A DNA stretch of 64,000 nucleotides from Xylogone sp. PMI_703 (Eukaryota > Ascomycota > Leotiomycetes). Of the stretch, positions 10,547-22,166 are shown one piece after another. A program made the translations under genes and the position numbers. Each line of letters opens with the position of its first letter. Position 1 is the stretch's first letter. The DNA lies in NCBI GenBank assembly GCA_021399445.1, contig JAJTUQ010000003.1:6324001-6388000 (forward strand), read 5' to 3'. The notes under the pieces were generated by a model. That model was not told the DNA's origin. It ran no database searches and saw nothing but the letters and a program-made list of their open reading frames with translations.

Positions 10547-12518
10547 ATGGTGATACTAGGAAGTTTGAAAAGTAGTTGTGCCAGCGTGGCTTTAGTCTTG
10601 CTGGCATCTCCATCTTTTGTTCAGCCCTCACATTTATCAACAACCAAGATCATACCACCGAAGCAACTACCTTTTGGAGCTTCGCATCCAGTGGCACATG
10701 ATTACGGATCCTTCTCCTGGCCGATCCACTTCTTTGCCGAAATTGCAGGTAAATCTTCACCATTGAACTAGCCCAGGCCATGATTCACAGTCTGAAATTT
10801 TTGGTTAAAGGTAACCTCAGCTCTCCAAATCACTTCTCTCAAGACATTGTTCGGCTTCTGTATAATCTTACGGGTGCTTGGCCACATGTTAGAATCGGCG
10901 GAACCTCTTCGTAAGTCATGGCCAAGACGTCGACAAACTCTGTATATCCGCCTGACTGAAAGCCACTAGAGATTACGTGACATATAACACATCACAGGAA
11001 ATCTCTTTCCTTGTCACTGGCCAGTCATATAACGGGATTCCAATCGGGGTGACAATTGGCCCGGCCTTTCACGAGGGGATTTCAAATTTTCCTGGTGTCA
11101 AGTGGGATATTCAGGTTCAATTCACGAATGACACTGCTGCGGGAAGGGCAAATGGCGTGGAGTATGCCAAATCTGCTCTCCTCCATGCGAAAGAAAACTT
11201 GTACTCGTTTGAAATTGGCAATGAGCCAGATCTGTACCCTGGTCAAAACAAACCTGCTAACTGGAGCGTGTCTAACTATATTGCGGAATGGTTACCATAC
11301 GCAGATCAAATATCCAGGGAAGTTTTAGCGGATAATCCTTATGGTCTAGACCACTGGAGACACTTCCAGGCTCTTACATATGCGGAGCCCGGAGGTCCCG
11401 GATACGACAATCCATGTTGCGCCGAACGTGCAATGATCAATGGATTCAACGTGTAAGTCCGTATAAGCGTCCTTGAAGATAGCAAGAAAATTTATTTAAT
11501 GAACCTAGAGGCAACACCTTAAATAGAGGCATTGACGCTACTGGACATGTTAAGAGTGTCTCTGTCCACCAGTATGCCCAATTGTGTAACATCTCGAGTG
11601 GTTAATTCTAATCATATTCTAGCTATACAGTTGGAGAGGGATGGCAAAGGCTTCAGGGTATTATCGACTCCACTCTGTTCTTCTGTGGCTGACGCATACA
11701 CTCTGTTCTTCAAAGGGTCACTTATGAATCACCCTGCGGTTATTGCTAATCTCTCCCAATGTGTTCCTCAATTGGAGAGCCTGAGAAGGTACAATGCCAA
11801 TATTCCATAGGTATTTGGAGAAACGAATAGCGATGCCAGTAACCTAAACCAGCAACAATACTCGGGTGTGTTTGGGAGCGCTCTTTGGATGATCGACTAC
11901 TTAATGTATGGTATGGTATTGGTAAGCGCTTCCTCCTATGACCTGTCAATCATGGTTATACTTTCCAAAACAAAGGAACTGATGCAAAGAACATAGGGCT
12001 ACGATCGATTTAACCTCATCCAAGGCACGTTTTTTAGTTACACTGGTTGGGTCCCTGTAGAGTATGAAGGAAGAGCACCATACGTACGACCACCGTTGTA
12101 TGGGCATATCGTCGTTGCTGATGTAATTGGGCGGCATCCGGAAATACAAGTGACTAACATAGACCTGAACCATTGGAAATTAGATGCATATGCCGTGTAT
12201 CAGTGCAGAAAGCTCTCGAAGCTAGTGCTGATCAACCTGGATGAGTGGAATTCTACTACAACATATCCTAGGCCTTCTGAACGATTCCATCTTGAGCTAC
12301 CTTCGGTCAACAAGTACGCCACAGTCAAAAGGCTTCAGGCTAATGGTGCTAATGCTGACGATAATATCTCTTACGGTGGACTCAGCTGGAACTATACGGA
12401 TGGCCGTTTGGGTCGGTTTGGACGAAAGGCTAGTGAGATTGTACAGCGAAAGAACGGCATTTTTGAGTTAGCATTGTCCTCCTCTGAAGCTGTTGTTGTG
12501 AGGTTACATGATAAATAA
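10547..12518 (+). pseudogene. GH79 family glycosidase (beta-glucuronidase-like), interrupted
   Basis: The reading starts with a secretion signal (MVILGSLKSSCASVALVLLA) and continues over several exons: HFFAEIAG, SPNHFSQDIVRLLYN, VRIGGTSS, DYVTYN. The proposed acid/base lies in FEIGNEPD and the nucleophile in VFGETNS, both typical of fungal GH79. The C-terminal part (VADVIGRHPEIQV to the stop at 12518) is the beta domain. A TAG at 11808-11810 interrupts the conserved run NIP-stop-VFGETNS, just before the nucleophile. The only GT-AG pair that would remove it is 22 nt long and breaks the frame. The segment 11600-11715 also needs an awkward intron. The residues themselves look conserved, so the decay seems recent. 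An intact enzyme would be extracellular and release uronic acid from glycans. Confidence 0.75.
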
Positions 12519-12714
12519 AACTAAACTACACAATACATGTCACAAGTCTACCTCTATTTTTATCTCACTGAGTAGATAGAGATAACACGACTCAGTAGCT
12601 TAGATTAGGGAATCGCAGATTGATTACAACTATCTTTAACACCGAAATTTTCGTCTTCTATCGAACAGCTACCTCAGGGCTTCGATTTCCGAGCTTGCTC
12701 CATGTTCTCTCTCT

Positions 12715-13908
12715 TTAGTCGATAGGGCAAATAATCTTGCCCATGATTTTGTTACTCTCTATAAGCTTGTGTGTATCACTGATTTCCCCCCAGGGAAAGA
12801 CCTTCCCAATGAAGACCTTAAACTTTCCCTCCTTAAACTGAGGGAGGCCGTGCTTGACAAGTTCATCGCGCAGTTTGCGCTGGTAAGGCTCATCCCTACT
12901 CCTAAGGGTTGAGCCTTCATACCTGAGTCGTTTAAAGGCCAGCAGCCGCAAATCAACGTCATCCGTCACCATGAATCCACTCATCAAGCCAATGAGCACA
13001 ATTCTAGCATCCGTTGCCCCTATTTTTATATTTCCCGAAAATACTGACGGTCCGATGAGATCTACAATGATATCCACTCCCTTTCCACGAGTTACTTCTA
13101 GGATCTGGTCTGTCCAATTTGGATCATTTGTGTTGAAGGCAGCTGTAGCTCCGAGATTATTGACACAAAAATCGCATTTGGCTTGCGAGCGTGCAGTGGC
13201 GTATACAGCCGATGCCCCGTTGGCAATTGCTAGCTGAATGCCGCTGATAGATACGCCAGAGGTCCCCGCATGCCAGAGGATTGTCTTCCCAGGAGCAAAG
13301 CTGCCTAACGGGTACATGACTTTTACAGCAGTCATCCATGTCTAGTTAGAGTTCCATCGGCATATCTCTTTTTGCGGCCGGTATTGATGTCTCACCTCAG
13401 GAATACCTGCACACTCCACCCACGAAATATTTTCTGGTTTGTGAATCAACATGTGCGTTGAAACACAAATATATTGGGCGTAAGATCCTAAAAAGCATTA
13501 TTAGTGCGTCCCACAATGACGATCCTTGAGAACTACCTCCATACGCCAAACCAAACACCTCATCACCAAGATTGAAGCTGTGATCATATTCATCCCCAAA
13601 ACCCTCGATTATCCCAGAAAATTCGACTCCCATAATTCTGCCGCCTTGGGGAGGAACTGGATACTGGCCTTCGCGTTGCATGATGTCTGTTTGGTTTATG
13701 CCAAACGCCTTAATCCGGATCAGTGCTTAGGCGCCCACGGGCACTGGCTTGGGGAAGTCGGTGAAGTAGAGGTCATCAGCCGTTCCTATACCCCCTTTAA
13801 TATCTGAGTAGGCATATCAGTAAAGCGCTGTAAATGTTATGTCACTATCGTCAAAGTTGCGGGCAACGCGGACTTACCGATAACGCGCATCGTTTCCGGC
13901 ATTTTCAT
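12715..13908 (-). pseudogene. Quinone oxidoreductase-like MDR protein with in-frame stop
   Basis: The exons assemble to MPETMRVI, DIKGGIGTADDLYF, then the GroES-like domain (GVEFSGIIEGFG, LGDEVFGLAYGG), the linker AGIPETWMTAVKV and the Rossmann region (ILWHAGTSGVSISGIQLA) through to the stop at 12715. This matches zeta-crystallin/QOR-type medium-chain reductases (TP53I3/PIG3 group), with no zinc-site cysteines. A TAA at 13727-13729 lies inside the conserved stretch PVPVGA-stop-ALIRIKAFG. CAA is a likely ancestor, that is a C-to-T change. No intron signals surround it. Translation would end after about 33 residues. The rest of the frame is well preserved, which suggests a young pseudogene or a strain-specific nonsense allele. 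Confidence 0.75.
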
Positions 13909-14751
13909 AGGAAGCAGGGCTACGAATAATATGAGATTTCAAGAATTGGAGAGTAGTGAGGGAAGGGTAGACGTGGTAGCCATGTTTCCTATCTACTCTA
14001 CCAGCCAGCCCGCTCATCGTCAGCGTTGTAACGGGGCAGCAAATTGGTGTCGGTCTTTATCTTCGGCTTAAAGTATCATTTGACACACACAGTAGAGCGG
14101 GAGGATGAAAAGAGGCTGTGTTGTTTGACGTTTTCTTATTTGAGTTAGTATAATTTGCTAGTCTGATTAATAATTATGTTCTACTTGCGCCAGCTGGATT
14201 GTGTGCGGATCAGGATTATGCTCAGGCATTGCGTCTTGGTGCAGCCAATCATTACAGACTGTAAGAGATGTATATTGCAGAGCCTCACGGCAATGGACCT
14301 AGAGATCAACTCCTTACAACGCTTAGTATGTTTACTGAAGAATTGGCCTTCTAGTGCTGACAGTCTGAAATACGTAGCACTACAGTACTGGACTATTAGT
14401 AGCAACATTGATTTCTTAGCTCAAGGTTCGTTGCCGTGAGACTAATCAATACAGCACGTCTAGCATATGCAAGTGTAGGGGTTTATTTCTACAATTTGAG
14501 TTAGCGTACCGTACGTGTACATGCACGTATAATATTATATTAAAAGTTTTTAAACTTTTAACATTCCCCTAAATGTATTATTCTCTGTAAAAGTAATTAA
14601 TTACTTCAATCTTTTTTCCCTCAAGACTGTTCTTAACATATTAGATAAAGATAATATACAGTTATTCGAAGGACGTTAAGGTACATTTTATGATGAGCGA
14701 GAACATAAGCCAGTACCTAACCCATTTGCCATATTTCTAGGGCAATATATG
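13909..14751. other. Intergenic with AT-rich palindrome
   Basis: Upstream region of the broken oxidoreductase and 3' side of the C2H2 regulator. The ORF at 14176-14439 shows no domain. Positions 14510-14680 are AT-rich, with a near-perfect palindrome at 14540-14561. Confidence 0.5.
14540..14561. repeat. 10-bp inverted repeat in AT-rich tract
   Basis: Arms TTAAAAGTTT and AAACTTTTAA are separated by 2 nt. Similar TTAAAAGTTTAA-like words occur in the AT-rich tracts near 42.4 kb and 51.7 kb, so it may be a relic of one degraded repeat family. Confidence 0.45.
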
Positions 14752-17607
14752 TTACACTCCGCTACTTTTCTCAATTAGCTCGATGCAGTTCGTAAGCAGC
14801 TCTGCTGCTTCACGAAGTAGTTCCCACTCTGCTTGTAAAAGGATATATCGTATAACTTTTAGCAGGCCACCACATCCATTGAGTCTATGATGAATTAATT
14901 CATCAGGAGACACAATTCTGTCTACGCGTAGTAAAAACGCGTTCATATCATTGATGTGACTTTTCAATGAGGTACCAGACGGCGCCAGAGCGGTCATTGG
15001 ACCGTCCACAGCATAGCTGAAACACCAGACCACCAGAGCGGCAGAGTACAAAACCCAGCATCGGCTGGGGATTATGCTTTTCCTTGCTGCATAATCTGGA
15101 ACAAAGTCATGTCCAGGGGGATATACTTCTCTAGGCGAACCCTTTGGCAGCAATACGGTACACAGATAGCGTATGGAATAAAATACAGCAGCTCGAGCAT
15201 CTGTAGTTGGAGCCCATATATCTTGAATCCGCCTTCGAGCACTTCCAAAGTCCAATTTCGAAATAGCCCTCCCCAAGACTCGTTTTGCACCAGCAAATAT
15301 TTGGCACTCTACAATGTCAGCATACATGCTGATCTGAGCAAGATGATATAACGCGATTCTGCTCTCTAGCACTAAATCTTTGTCAAGCTTGTATCCCAGC
15401 GAATCATGGCTGGTGCTAACTGCTTCTTTTTTGTATGACTGCTTCCATATATCAAAGGCTCGTGCTATCGATTTGCCCCATTTCCTGCCGGAGCTGGGTG
15501 CTTCGGGATCTATACCAAGAGATTTAATCTGCAAGTCTCGTTGGTTCATGTACCAGCTTACACTGAGCAGTCCGCACATTAATATATTTTTTCCAAAGTC
15601 GTTAGTAGGTACTTCCTGTCCATTCAAAATTCTCTGCAACCCCTCGAGAAATGAAATTGGCTTAATATGATTGGCATGAAGAGCCGACTTAATTCTTGCT
15701 ACTTCAGTTGCACTTGTCGCAAACCATAGAGCGTCGTCGCATGGTAGCATGCATCTGATTTCATGGGTTACCATAATTGTAGAGTGTCCGAACATGGCTG
15801 CATGAGTTGCATCGATCATGAATGCTGCGAAAGCCACTCGCCGAGTTGCTTCTCTTGTGATCCAGTGCTCCCAAGAGTCATTAGGAGGAGATTCTAGCCC
15901 AGACTTGGAGTAGGCTGATTTCTCCTGGTATCTTGAAGGGGAATCAAGTATTGATCTCTCCGTCAACGCAATATCTCTTCTAAGCAATGTTATTGTAGTA
16001 GCATGATGAATATGTGCACGCTCGTGAAGATCCCTTGTCGAGAACATTTTCTCGTATATTTCGAGTAGAAGGAGGGCTTGGAAGACCCACAAACTCGCAG
16101 GATGGAAGTGAGCGTCACGGAATATTTCCCAGCGCAGATGCCGAGCGAGCATGTTTCCTATGTCGATACTGGCTTGAGTGATATCGGGATTGCCTCCTTT
16201 GTTAGAGCAAGATGCACCGACCATTATAATTGCAATGAGAAGCAAATTAGGTGCGCTATTGGGAGAGAACGTCGGTTTGTGCACTACAATGAAGTTAGCT
16301 CTGAGCTGTAGAACCATGGATAACCCAATCTGTGGGACTAGTCATTGATATACAAATTGGTAACTGGGGGTGAAAATTCCTCCAGAAGTTATTTATATAT
16401 TTTTGCATCATTCCTCTGTTCATGAGATTAGAGAGGTTATGTTGGTCTCTACTAATCGTAGGCTGTGCTCCAGTAGAAATACTGTGATTGACCTCGCCGA
16501 ATCCATTTTTGATCAGGTCACAAATCTCTTCATTCTTTGATTCTGACAGCATCATTAATGAATGATCTTGTTCTAGTAATTCAAAGTCAAGGAATGGTCT
16601 CTCCGAGAAATTTCTGTCATTAATTTCGTTCGCATTCCTCTTCGGTTGATACTGGTACTGCATGTTTGTGATAGGACTATGTCCGCTGTGAGCATTCATT
16701 CACAGAAGAGCTATTAGAGGAGAGAAGACTACTCACCTGGAAGTTACCTCAGGATTCAACGCCACTGGAGGCATTGTAGAGCTACTGCTAGGTATATTAC
16801 CCTCGAATAGAAACTTTATAAAATCATCGGACATTGTAAATGGTGATCGATTGTAACCTTGACCCCCAAAGTCTGGCATGCTTCCTGATAGTGCCAACTC
16901 ATCCTGCCAGAGCCCACACGTATCATATAAAGAACCATCCACATTTTGATCCGGATAGTCTGAATTAACGCTCATTGGCTGATTCTCAGTGTTATATCGG
17001 AAGCTAATATTTTGATCTAATAAAGTAGATACGCTTTGAGGAGTCGTATTAACCCGGTGTACACTTGATCCAGAATTGTAATTCCCCTCCAATACGGGCG
17101 AGACAATCGGTGTGGGTAAATCTATTTGAATATCCTGATCTGTGGTATGAAATGGTCCAGATGTTATGGAGGCGAGGGCTTCAATGTCAGTAGTAGGTGG
17201 TGGATGTGCAGGAGCAGTTAGATGCTGAGGACGGGGAGGTGACATGTCAGTAGCGGGCTGATAGTTCATTCTGAAGTTATTCTCAAGTTGCCTTTGATAC
17301 TCTTTGTCACTATTGCTATGTCGATCCTTGTGGCGAATGAGTAAGTCTTCTCGAACAAAAGTTCGATCGCAATTGCGCATATTACATCTGTAAATCTGCC
17401 GTGGATTGTGATTTAACTGATGCCGATATCTAGACCGTAGTGAGTCCCAACGCCTTGAACGAAAGGAGCAGGGTTTGACAAGCCTCAGGCTATTCAAGGA
17501 ATCTTGACTTACAAATGTTCTGCCCTGGAATAGACCCTTTCACATAGTGGGCATTTAAATGCTTTGGATGACCTTTTGCGTGCTCGATTTGAACCTCTGG
17601 ACTCCAT
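14752..17607 (-). CDS. C2H2 zinc-finger transcription factor with fungal_trans domain
   Basis: Four exons (17607-17513, 17429-16737, 16685-16354, 16283-14752) sum to 883 codons plus stop in frame. Two adjacent C2H2 fingers lie at about residues 21-70. Finger 1 begins FKCPLCERVYSR and is completed across intron 1 (C-X2-C-X12-H-X3-H); finger 2 begins YRCNMRNCDRTF (C-X4-C-X12-H-X3-H). A low-complexity linker rich in Pro, Ser and Thr follows, then the fungal-specific domain starting near NFWRNFHPQLPILHKPTF. This architecture is common among carbon and nitrogen catabolic regulators. The gene lies in the sugar-acid cluster and is the best candidate to bind the CCCCACGCTA elements found upstream of its neighbours. 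An upstream in-frame start is possible because the frame is open to 17829. Confidence 0.9.
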
Positions 17608-18359
17608 TCTATGGGAATCGAAACTACCAATAGACCCAGACACCCAACGCCTTTCAGTCGCTTCCATCCCGCAGTGTTGCATTCTCAGGAGTCGTTGCAG
17701 TGCAAAAGCTAATAGGTGATGAAGAATATAGTCGCATACTAGGGTAGTCTTGCCATTGAACACCGTCGAAATGCCACTGCATAAACACCAGCGCCTAAAG
17801 CTGCACGTGTCGTACCGCCTCATCCCCAATTACCCCATATTTCAGATCATAGTATGGGGTGCGGGATTTATGCCGGTGTCAGAAAGAGTGGGTTAATACT
17901 AGTGGCAATGATCAACCCAAAGTTCCTGCATCGGCCATCTCCCTTACACATGGCAACGTCACTTATTACTTTTGCAAATCTGAGTCCTCTTCGACAGCTA
18001 GGAATACATCCGTTGTGTCAGCTGTTATCTATGGACAAAAGGACTTGGTGTACATATATATGCTGCTGCTGTTTGATTCCGCAACCTAGCAATCATTGGA
18101 AGCTTATAAATAGTTTTAAATGTAGTACAGCAATCTTGTAACGACTCAGATTTGTCCAGAGTACCAGGATGGTATCTTTACACTGTTCAACCATTGCGTA
18201 AGAGCTTTGAAGGTAAAGCTTCTCATTTCTTAAAAGTTCACTGTTAAATTCTGCAATTAATACGAGGTTGGATTTGGATCTCGCATTAGGATTACTTACA
18301 TCCTGAACTTCCTCTTCTGCATAAACTCCCTCAAAATGGCTACCCCTCACATAGCTTAC

Positions 18360-18369
18360 TAGCGTGGGG
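18360..18369 (-). promoter_or_regulatory. Candidate operator CCCCACGCTA
   Basis: Exact match on the minus strand, about 300 bp upstream of the SDR start codon. Confidence 0.5.
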
Positions 18370-18500
18370 TGCCCCATTTTCTTCATCAGGTGTTTTGACA
18401 TAACTTGGTGAGTCTCACTGCGGGCTCGAAGATTAAGAAACCTGAAGTCAAATCCTTGCTCAAGCACAAAGAGTGGGATAGTGCCCTCCCCCTCTCACTT

Positions 18501-18510
18501 CCCCACGCTA
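18501..18510 (+). promoter_or_regulatory. Candidate operator CCCCACGCTA
   Basis: Exact match, about 160 bp upstream of the SDR start codon. The flank (CAATTACCC) resembles that of the exact site at 23551 (CATTACGCC). Confidence 0.55.
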
Positions 18511-18670
18511 CAATTACCCGACCAATATAGCGGACAAGAGTATCTACTATGGGGTAAGACAACCGGAACCAGGTTTGGCGGACAACTATAGATGATTAAT
18601 TTTATTTTGAGCCATCTGCTATACTGATGGGAAGATTCAATGCTTAGCTTTCGCCAGAGGACACGGCAGG

Positions 18671-19586
18671 ATGGCAGAGAATATTCTCACTAGACTCTTT
18701 TCTCTCAAGGGGCGCACCGCCGTTGTGACAGGCGCAACAAGAGGAATTGGAGAGCAGATGGCTATAGCCCTTGCTGAGGCTGGTGCTGATATTATTCTTG
18801 TTCAGGTATGTCCATTACCAGGTTAATCTTCTCATACAAAGATTTTTAACAAGAAATCCTCCAGAGAGATAACAAGTTCTTGGGAACTAAGAATAAGATA
18901 GAATCAATTGGGAGAAAGGCGTATATCTATACAGCGGATTTATCTTCAGAAGAAGATGTCTCAAGCTTGGCAAAGTCAATCTTAGACGATGGACACGATG
19001 TCGATATTCTGGTCAATTGTGCTGGGATCCAACGACGCCATCCAAGTCATCTCTTTCCAAAGAGTGACTGGGATGAGGTAATTCCGAAATACGTATCCAC
19101 GGCAATACTACGTTGTCACTAACCATATTTTCTATATCCTTTTAGGTGATTCAAGTCAATCTCTCCACTGTATTTACTCTCTGTCGTGATTTTGGAGCGT
19201 ACATGCTCACTCGGAAGAGTGAATCCGGCCACCGTGGTAGCATTATTAATGTTGCATCTCTTGTTTCGTTTCAGGGAGGTCTGACAGTACCAGCATATGC
19301 ATCAGCAAAAGGAGGAGTGGCTCAGCTGACGAAAGCTCTGTCGAACGAGTGGGCAGCAAAGGGCATTAATGTGAATGCAATAGCACCAGGCTATGTAGCA
19401 ACAGATATGAATGAGGCATTAATAGCAGATAAAGATCGTGCAGCGAGCATACTAGCAAGAATTCCTGCTGGACGTTGGGGTACGCCGGAGGATTTTCAGG
19501 GAGCAGTCGTGTTTCTGGCCAGTGCTGCAAGTCTGTACGTATCTGGGGAAATCCTCACCGTAGATGGAGGATGGATGGGACGATAA
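18671..19586 (+). CDS. SDR, KduD / 2-deoxy-D-gluconate 3-dehydrogenase type
   Basis: Three exons (18671-18805, 18865-19077, 19146-19586) encode 262 residues. Classical SDR signatures: the cofactor loop TGATRGIG, the structural motif NCAG, catalytic Ser in [10 protein letters not shown] and the YASAKGG active-site Tyr-Lys. The C-terminal GGWMGR and the internal [11 protein letters not shown] / [13 protein letters not shown] pattern point to the KduD/2-deoxy-gluconate 3-dehydrogenase subgroup, which oxidises or reduces sugar acids with NAD(H). The gene is next to a galactonate-dehydratase-like gene, so it plausibly handles an aldonic or 2-keto-3-deoxy acid. The precise substrate is unknown. Confidence 0.9.
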
Positions 19587-19872
19587 TAAATATAGCAATT
19601 TCTTGCAATATTTCAATTCCAAATACTATATTATACTATTATACATTTACATAAAGGCGTAGAGTGGTAAGATAGTGAGAAAAGGAGGTCATTCTACTCG
19701 CAAAGCTTGTAAAATGTAAGATGGAAATCCATTCTCAAAACGGTAATGTCTTTTGCCTCCTAACTTGAAATTTTATTAACCTCTTTAGGCTGAGGTTTTG
19801 TCATTCAATATTATGGCTTGTATATGACATTATATTGAATTAAATTTGTGAATGCTTGTTCTTTATTGTAGT

Positions 19873-21201
19873 CTACCATTCACGAATTGCTCCATCCGGA
19901 CCAAAGAAGCTCTTTGGCTGCCAAGGCTCTGTGTCCTTTGCAATTCTCCTAACCATCTCCTCGTTGATCTCAATTCCTATACCCACCCCCGTAGGTGCCA
20001 TAATATATCCCTCTTCTATATCGAATACGCCCTCATCGGCCAGATACGTGGTTAGGTCAATATCTCCTGCCTCAGTATTATAGTGCATGCCTAGGCTCAT
20101 TTCACAAATAACAAAATTAGGTGTTGATAACGCAACTTGTAGCGATGCAGCAAATGCAATTGGTCCGAGTGGGCAGTGTGGTGCAATACCGACATCGTAC
20201 GCCTCCGCCATCGTTGCTATACGACGAGTCTCGGAGATCCCACCTGCGTGCGCTATGTCAGGTTGAAGGATATCAACCGTGCCATCTTCCAGAAACCGTT
20301 TGATGTCCCACCGTGTGTAGAGTCGCTCACCAAATGCGATAGGTATCGTTGTCTGACCTGCGAGCTGTTTCAGAGCCTCTGGGTGCTCCATCAGAAGAGG
20401 TTCTTCAATAAAAAGGGGACGGTGAGGCTCAAGAGCCTTTGCCAGCTGTTTTGCCATGGGCTTATGCAATCGCCCATGAAAATCCAGCCCAGCGTCTAGA
20501 CCTAGGGATTTAACGGTTTTTAACCTCTCTATGCATGAGTCAAGTACCGATGGTGAATCGAGCCAATTGGTATCTTCTGTAGCGTTCATCTTGACACACT
20601 TGAGGCCTTGTGCAATCCGTGCCTTTCTAAATACGCTGTCAGTGAGAATATGTTCAATTATTAAGATTTTGACACTTACGCGGCTACTTCGATATCTTTT
20701 GGTCGATCTCCTCCGATCCATGCATAGACTTGAACCTTATTGCGGACTTTGCCACCGAGGAGTTGGTGTACAGGAATCTTTAAGTTGCGGCCTGAAGAAG
20801 CAAATAACCTGCTCAGTATTGTTTTTGATAATGCCAATCTCCACTTAAGCCTTGAGTATTACCTTTCAGATCCCAAAGAGCAATGTCGATTCCTGAGAGA
20901 GCAGACATAAAGACAGGCCCGCCACGATAGAATCCGTGCCTCCACATAGTTTGCCAGATGTGTTCGATATCACTGCAATATATTAGAAATTACCAAACCA
21001 AACTGGGATCTGACACCTAGCTTACTCTGCCTCAGAGCCTATGAGACGAACAATCATCTCGTCCAATGCGCCCTCCACGGCAAGTGAATGCCCCTCCAGT
21101 GTAGCTTCACCCCAGCCATATCCTCCTAGTTCGTCTCTAATGAGCACAAACAACCAGCGAGGCTTAACGCGGAAATATTCAATGCTCTTTATTCTGGCCA
21201 T
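19873..21201 (-). CDS. Galactonate-dehydratase-like enolase superfamily enzyme
   Basis: The exons begin at ATG 21201 ([20 protein letters not shown]) and include [48 protein letters not shown] and [13 protein letters not shown]. The last large exon (ending at 19873) holds the barrel residues: metal ligands in [14 protein letters not shown] and [10 protein letters not shown], the Asp in [10 protein letters not shown], and the His in [11 protein letters not shown]. This is very close to bacterial D-galactonate dehydratase (DgoD, mandelate racemase/muconate lactonizing superfamily). It would convert an aldonic acid to its 2-keto-3-deoxy form. It differs from the fungal L-galactonate dehydratase (GaaB/LGD1) and L-rhamnonate dehydratase lineages. 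The aldolase for the product lies next to it. Confidence 0.9.
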
Positions 21202-21605
21202 GGCGGAAAATGCAGAAGTGGAAAAGATGCTAAAGCAGAAGAGCGATTAGATTGAGCTCAATGAGAATGGTGATGTAAGCAACTATGAGTAAAACGACCG
21301 AACATAAAAGATGATCTTGTCAGAGAAGAGCTTAACCATGGAACCTTACCGTAAGATCTTAACACCAATCCAGCCTAGAAGGACTCCGACGTGGGGAGCG
21401 GCGGGGGATTGCAAAAGTACTCTGCATAAACATGGCACCAAATTTCATTTAAAGCCAATGGGAAATGCTGGGAGTAAAGAATGTTCATGGTCTTGTGACT
21501 CTACTCCCGAAAAGGGACAGCAGCCAGAATAACTGTGAGCATGTTCAGGAGCTTCGAGTCGCAACGTTCGTGCGGAGAGCCTGCCTCCACACTAACAATG
21601 AACCA

Positions 21606-21613
21606 CCACGCTA
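21606..21613 (+). promoter_or_regulatory. Candidate operator core CCACGCTA (variant)
   Basis: Shares 8 bases with CCCCACGCTA (context ACCACCACGCTATAAC). About 405 bp upstream of the dehydratase start. Confidence 0.4.
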
Positions 21614-21648
21614 TAACATGACCAGGAGAGACTCCACATGCTCTACCA

Positions 21649-21656
21649 CCACGCTA
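21649..21656 (+). promoter_or_regulatory. Candidate operator core CCACGCTA (variant)
   Basis: Second copy, same ACCACCACGCTA context, 43 bp from the first and in the same orientation. Confidence 0.4.
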
Positions 21657-22166
21657 ATCTTTTGTTGGCTACTATTACTTGAGCATTTCTCCATGCTCAG
21701 CCCCAGTCACACGATCTGAACAGGCCACCCGTAAATTTGAGCGAATTTGCAGAGCAACGGCTCATAGTATTCATAATCACAAATAGCTTTGTTGTGCAGA
21801 ACACAATAACTACAGTGCCTTTAACCTTAAAGACTAATATAGCTGTAAGAGAAAGAGTTGTAGGCTGTGTTAAAAGTTGTATAAGAACAATTCTTGCAAC
21901 GACGAACACTGATAATTTAGTTGGAGCTAATTGTTTGAAGAGTACATTGAGGTTGAGGCTTATCAACAACACGAAGCAAAAACAGTGATTTCACTCGAAT
22001 TAAACTCTTTATTTCCCAATTCCTTTTTATATAGTAGATGCAAATATTCACGTTATTGCGCAATGAATATGGTCTCCATCTATAGTGTTTGATGGTTATG
22101 TTAGGCTTATGATTTTGGTTATATACATTATATGATTTAAAGTTACATTTTATGGCTCTTCGCAGC

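Larger units (their letters stand above)
17608..18670. promoter_or_regulatory. Intergenic promoter region (C2H2 regulator / SDR)
   Basis: This region should contain the promoters of the C2H2 regulator and of the SDR gene. It holds two exact copies of CCCCACGCTA (18501-18510 and, inverted, 18360-18369). A minus-strand ORF of 124 codons (18093-18467) has no domain I recognise and is not called. Confidence 0.5.
21202..22166. other. Promoter region of dehydratase plus AT-rich relic
   Basis: Positions 21202-21720 precede the dehydratase start and carry two CCACGCTA motifs. Positions 21729-22160 are AT-rich with frames broken by stops. Read on the minus strand, a TATA-like TATATAAAAAGG with downstream GTGTTGTTGATA could be a degraded LTR, but I see no terminal repeats or gag/pol coding. 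Confidence 0.4.

Noticed and set aside
14176..14439. 87-codon plus-strand ORF
   Set aside because: No domain, with an overlapping antisense frame of similar length in AT-rich spacer.
18093..18467. 124-codon minus-strand ORF as a gene
   Set aside because: No recognisable domain, and it overlaps an apparent promoter region with exact operator-like sites.
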